A DNA stretch of 8,651 bases from Clostridiales bacterium. Lineage in GTDB: Bacteria > Bacillota > Clostridia > Lachnospirales > Lachnospiraceae. The stretch is from NCBI GenBank assembly GCA_021199135.1, contig JAJQIQ010000055.1, forward strand, positions 1-8,651. The letters run 5' to 3'. Positions 7,501 to 8,651 of this stretch are shown in pieces. The position numbers were made by a program, and so were the translations under genes. Every line of letters starts with the position of its first letter. Position 1 is the first letter of the stretch. The notes under the pieces are model-generated. The model saw nothing but the letters and a program-made list of their open reading frames with translations, ran no database searches and was not told where the DNA came from.

Positions 7501-7506
7501 CCTCCT
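7501..7506 (-). promoter_or_regulatory. Shine-Dalgarno of the AlbA_2 gene
   Basis: Minus-strand AGGAGG lies 7 bases before the ATG at 7491-7493. It fixes this start rather than the longer in-frame alternatives reaching back to about 7760. Confidence 0.8.
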
Positions 7507-7526
7507 GCAACCTTTTCTGTACGTCC

Positions 7527-7555
7527 ATTATAATTCATGAACTTTAGTTTGTCAA
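7527..7555 (-). promoter_or_regulatory. Perfect sigma-A/sigma-70 promoter, TTGACA-N17-TATAAT
   Basis: On the minus strand the -35 TTGACA (7550-7555) and -10 TATAAT (7527-7532) both match the consensus at every base, with the ideal 17-base spacer. Transcription should start near 7519-7520, giving a leader of about 26 bases before the AlbA_2 ATG. The spacer contains a small palindrome, TTCATGAA (7534-7541), which might be an operator half or chance. Being directly downstream of a terminator, this is the likely main promoter for the AlbA_2-priA-def-fmt-rsmB-rlmN unit, since no later terminator was seen in the window. Confidence 0.85.
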
Positions 7556-7563
7556 GGGGTGTT

Positions 7564-7587
7564 AAAAAGGCGGCGCAGTGCGCCGCC
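7564..7587 (-). terminator. Intrinsic terminator after the zinc-ribbon membrane protein gene
   Basis: On the minus strand GGCGGCGC and GCGCCGCC form a perfect 8-bp G+C-only stem around the loop ACT, directly followed by five T residues (7564-7568). It lies 24 bases after the TAA of the upstream gene. On the plus strand no T-run follows the stem, so it works in one direction only. Confidence 0.88.
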
Positions 7588-7611
7588 ATCTCCAGTGAGT
7601 CGCTATGAATA

Positions 7612-8651
7612 TTATTTCTGTTTCTTAGTGTTCCCGACATCATAAGAATCAAAATATATCTCCATGACTGAAGTTTCATTATCAAAGAAAATATCCAGAG
7701 CGTATCCCTCAGCATTTTCAGAATAAAATATATCGTCGTCTTTTGTAATGTCAACATCAAATCCGCTTTCGCGGCAGAATTTCACATATGAATCAAAATC
7801 GTCCTGTGAAACTTGGTATATTTCAATTTGAATGTCCTCACTGGTTTCAAAAGTGACTTTACCGTACTCAAAGTCAAGCTCCGGGAGCATGGTAACAATC
7901 CCGGAGGACGGCAAATCGAGCTGCACGTAGTAATCAGTTTCATCTGTATAATTCGAGCTCGAGCTTGACGAACCGGACGAGGCAGAGCACGATGCAAGGA
8001 ATATAATTGACAGGATCACTATCACGATGCCCACCGCGCCCTTGAACCACGACTTTTTCTTTATCTGCGACTGGTTTGCGATGATGTCGTCGTAAGTCTG
8101 CCTCGCAGTGGAATCATTCTTGAACAAAAGCTCATCTTTCTGGGACAGCTGATTGGCCTTCTCCAGCCATATTTTTGACCAGTAGACGGTCCGCGCATTG
8201 GTCTTTTCGTTGCGCAGGAAAGCCACTTTGGATTTGATGAACAGCATCGCCTCAAATATGGACTCGCGGTCGTTTGGGAAAACGTAATTCTGCACATACT
8301 GAACCTCCTGCCGCTCCTCCGGTGTGAGCGCAGGGTGGAAGTTGTCGCGAAAAAAGAACCACACGAAATATAGGCCGAGCGGAAGGAGGAAAAGTATCAG
8401 ATTCAAAAAAATCCAGAAAGCTCGCATCCAGAATCCCCAGCGCGCCCACCCACGCCTCTCTCCCCTCGGATTATAGGCGATCACGTTTTCATACTCGGTG
8501 ATAATCTCGGTGAACTCTTTTACCGATTCCGTGACCTGGGTGCCCCTGATCTCGCTCCCGCAGGACGGGCAGAAACCTGCCATGCTCGGCAATTCAGCCC
8601 CGCAGTGCGGGCACTTTATCACTTTCCCCGCATATTCCTGTTTTCTCTCGC
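7612..8651 (-). CDS. Zinc-ribbon membrane protein with internal lipobox-like segment and DUF6591-like C-terminal domain; start possibly off window
   Basis: Function unknown. Residues are numbered from the first in-window candidate start, GTG at 8620-8622 (336 residues). A zinc ribbon has Cys4, Cys7, Cys18 and Cys21. A long hydrophobic stretch at about 68-91 follows an Arg-rich flank. A charged helical region spans 100-190. A second hydrophobic segment (about 195-210) is preceded by KKKSWFKG, ends LASC (209-212) and is followed by a Ser-rich linker. The C-terminal acidic domain (about 230-330) resembles DUF6591, by memory of the family's style and not by search. The GTG has only a weak GGGG before it. 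The frame stays open upstream to the edge as ERKQEYAGK, a coding-like stretch that I have seen before zinc ribbons in similar proteins. The true start is therefore probably outside. The gene is AT-rich in its 3' part (21 of 60 G+C in 7801-7860). It ends in its own terminator and so is not part of the priA operon. Confidence 0.8.
   Translation of the reverse strand, partial: ERKQEYAGKVIKCPHCGAELPSMAGFCPSCGSEIRGTQVTESVKEFTEIITEYENVIAYNPRGERRGWARWGFWMRAFWIFLNLILFLLPLGLYFVWFFFRDNFHPALTPEERQEVQYVQNYVFPNDRESIFEAMLFIKSKVAFLRNEKTNARTVYWSKIWLEKANQLSQKDELLFKNDSTARQTYDDIIANQSQIKKKSWFKGAVGIVIVILSIIFLASCSASSGSSSSSSNYTDETDYYVQLDLPSSGIVTMLPELDFEYGKVTFETSEDIQIEIYQVSQDDFDSYVKFCRESGFDVDITKDDDIFYSENAEGYALDIFFDNETSVMEIYFDSYDVGNTKKQK

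Noticed and set aside
7494..7760. N-terminal extension of the AlbA_2 protein to an ATG near 7760
   Set aside because: It would run out of frame through the end of the zinc-ribbon gene, the terminator and the promoter. The ATG at 7491-7493 has a full AGGAGG and the family's domain starts right after it.

Overview
The window reads as a chromosomal segment from a low-to-mid GC Gram-positive bacterium (Bacillota). It is probably class Clostridia and possibly Lachnospiraceae; that assignment rests on protein style (Fmt, RsmB, a double zinc-ribbon/Ser-rich membrane protein) and on the priA-def-fmt-rsmB-rlmN gene order, not on any search. All supported genes lie on the minus strand, so transcription runs from right to left. 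The long plus-strand open frames are shadows of GC-rich coding sequence.

Right end (7612-8651): a membrane protein with an N-terminal zinc ribbon and a C-terminal domain resembling DUF6591. Its second hydrophobic segment looks like a lipoprotein signal buried inside the protein. Its frame is open to the window edge, so its true start may lie outside. It is followed by a strong intrinsic terminator (7564-7587). A textbook promoter, TTGACA-N17-TATAAT (7527-7555), starts nine bases beyond the terminator's U-run and should start a new transcription unit.

That unit begins with a Schlafen AlbA_2 / HATPase-like regulator of the COG2865 type (6315-7493). Its expected winged-helix tail is present (6024-6215) and in the same frame, but is cut off by a TAG and a TGA inside a degenerate 21-base coding repeat (6222-6317). 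Each stop replaces a sense codon of the repeat, so this looks like a split or decaying gene, or a recoded one.

The rest is a compact housekeeping operon: priA (replication restart helicase), def (peptide deformylase), fmt (Met-tRNA formyltransferase), rsmB (16S rRNA m5C methyltransferase) and rlmN (23S rRNA/tRNA m2A methyltransferase, C-terminus cut by the left edge). Spacings run from 0 to 50 bases, and Shine-Dalgarno sequences sit in or over the ends of upstream genes. Def and Fmt form the N-formylmethionine cycle, and RsmB and RlmN modify the ribosome. A perfect 10-bp inverted repeat spans the priA stop and the priA-def gap. No RNA genes, insertion sequences, CRISPR arrays or riboswitches were seen. 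The most interesting points are the interrupted AlbA_2/winged-helix gene at the head of an essential operon and the internal lipobox in the zinc-ribbon protein.
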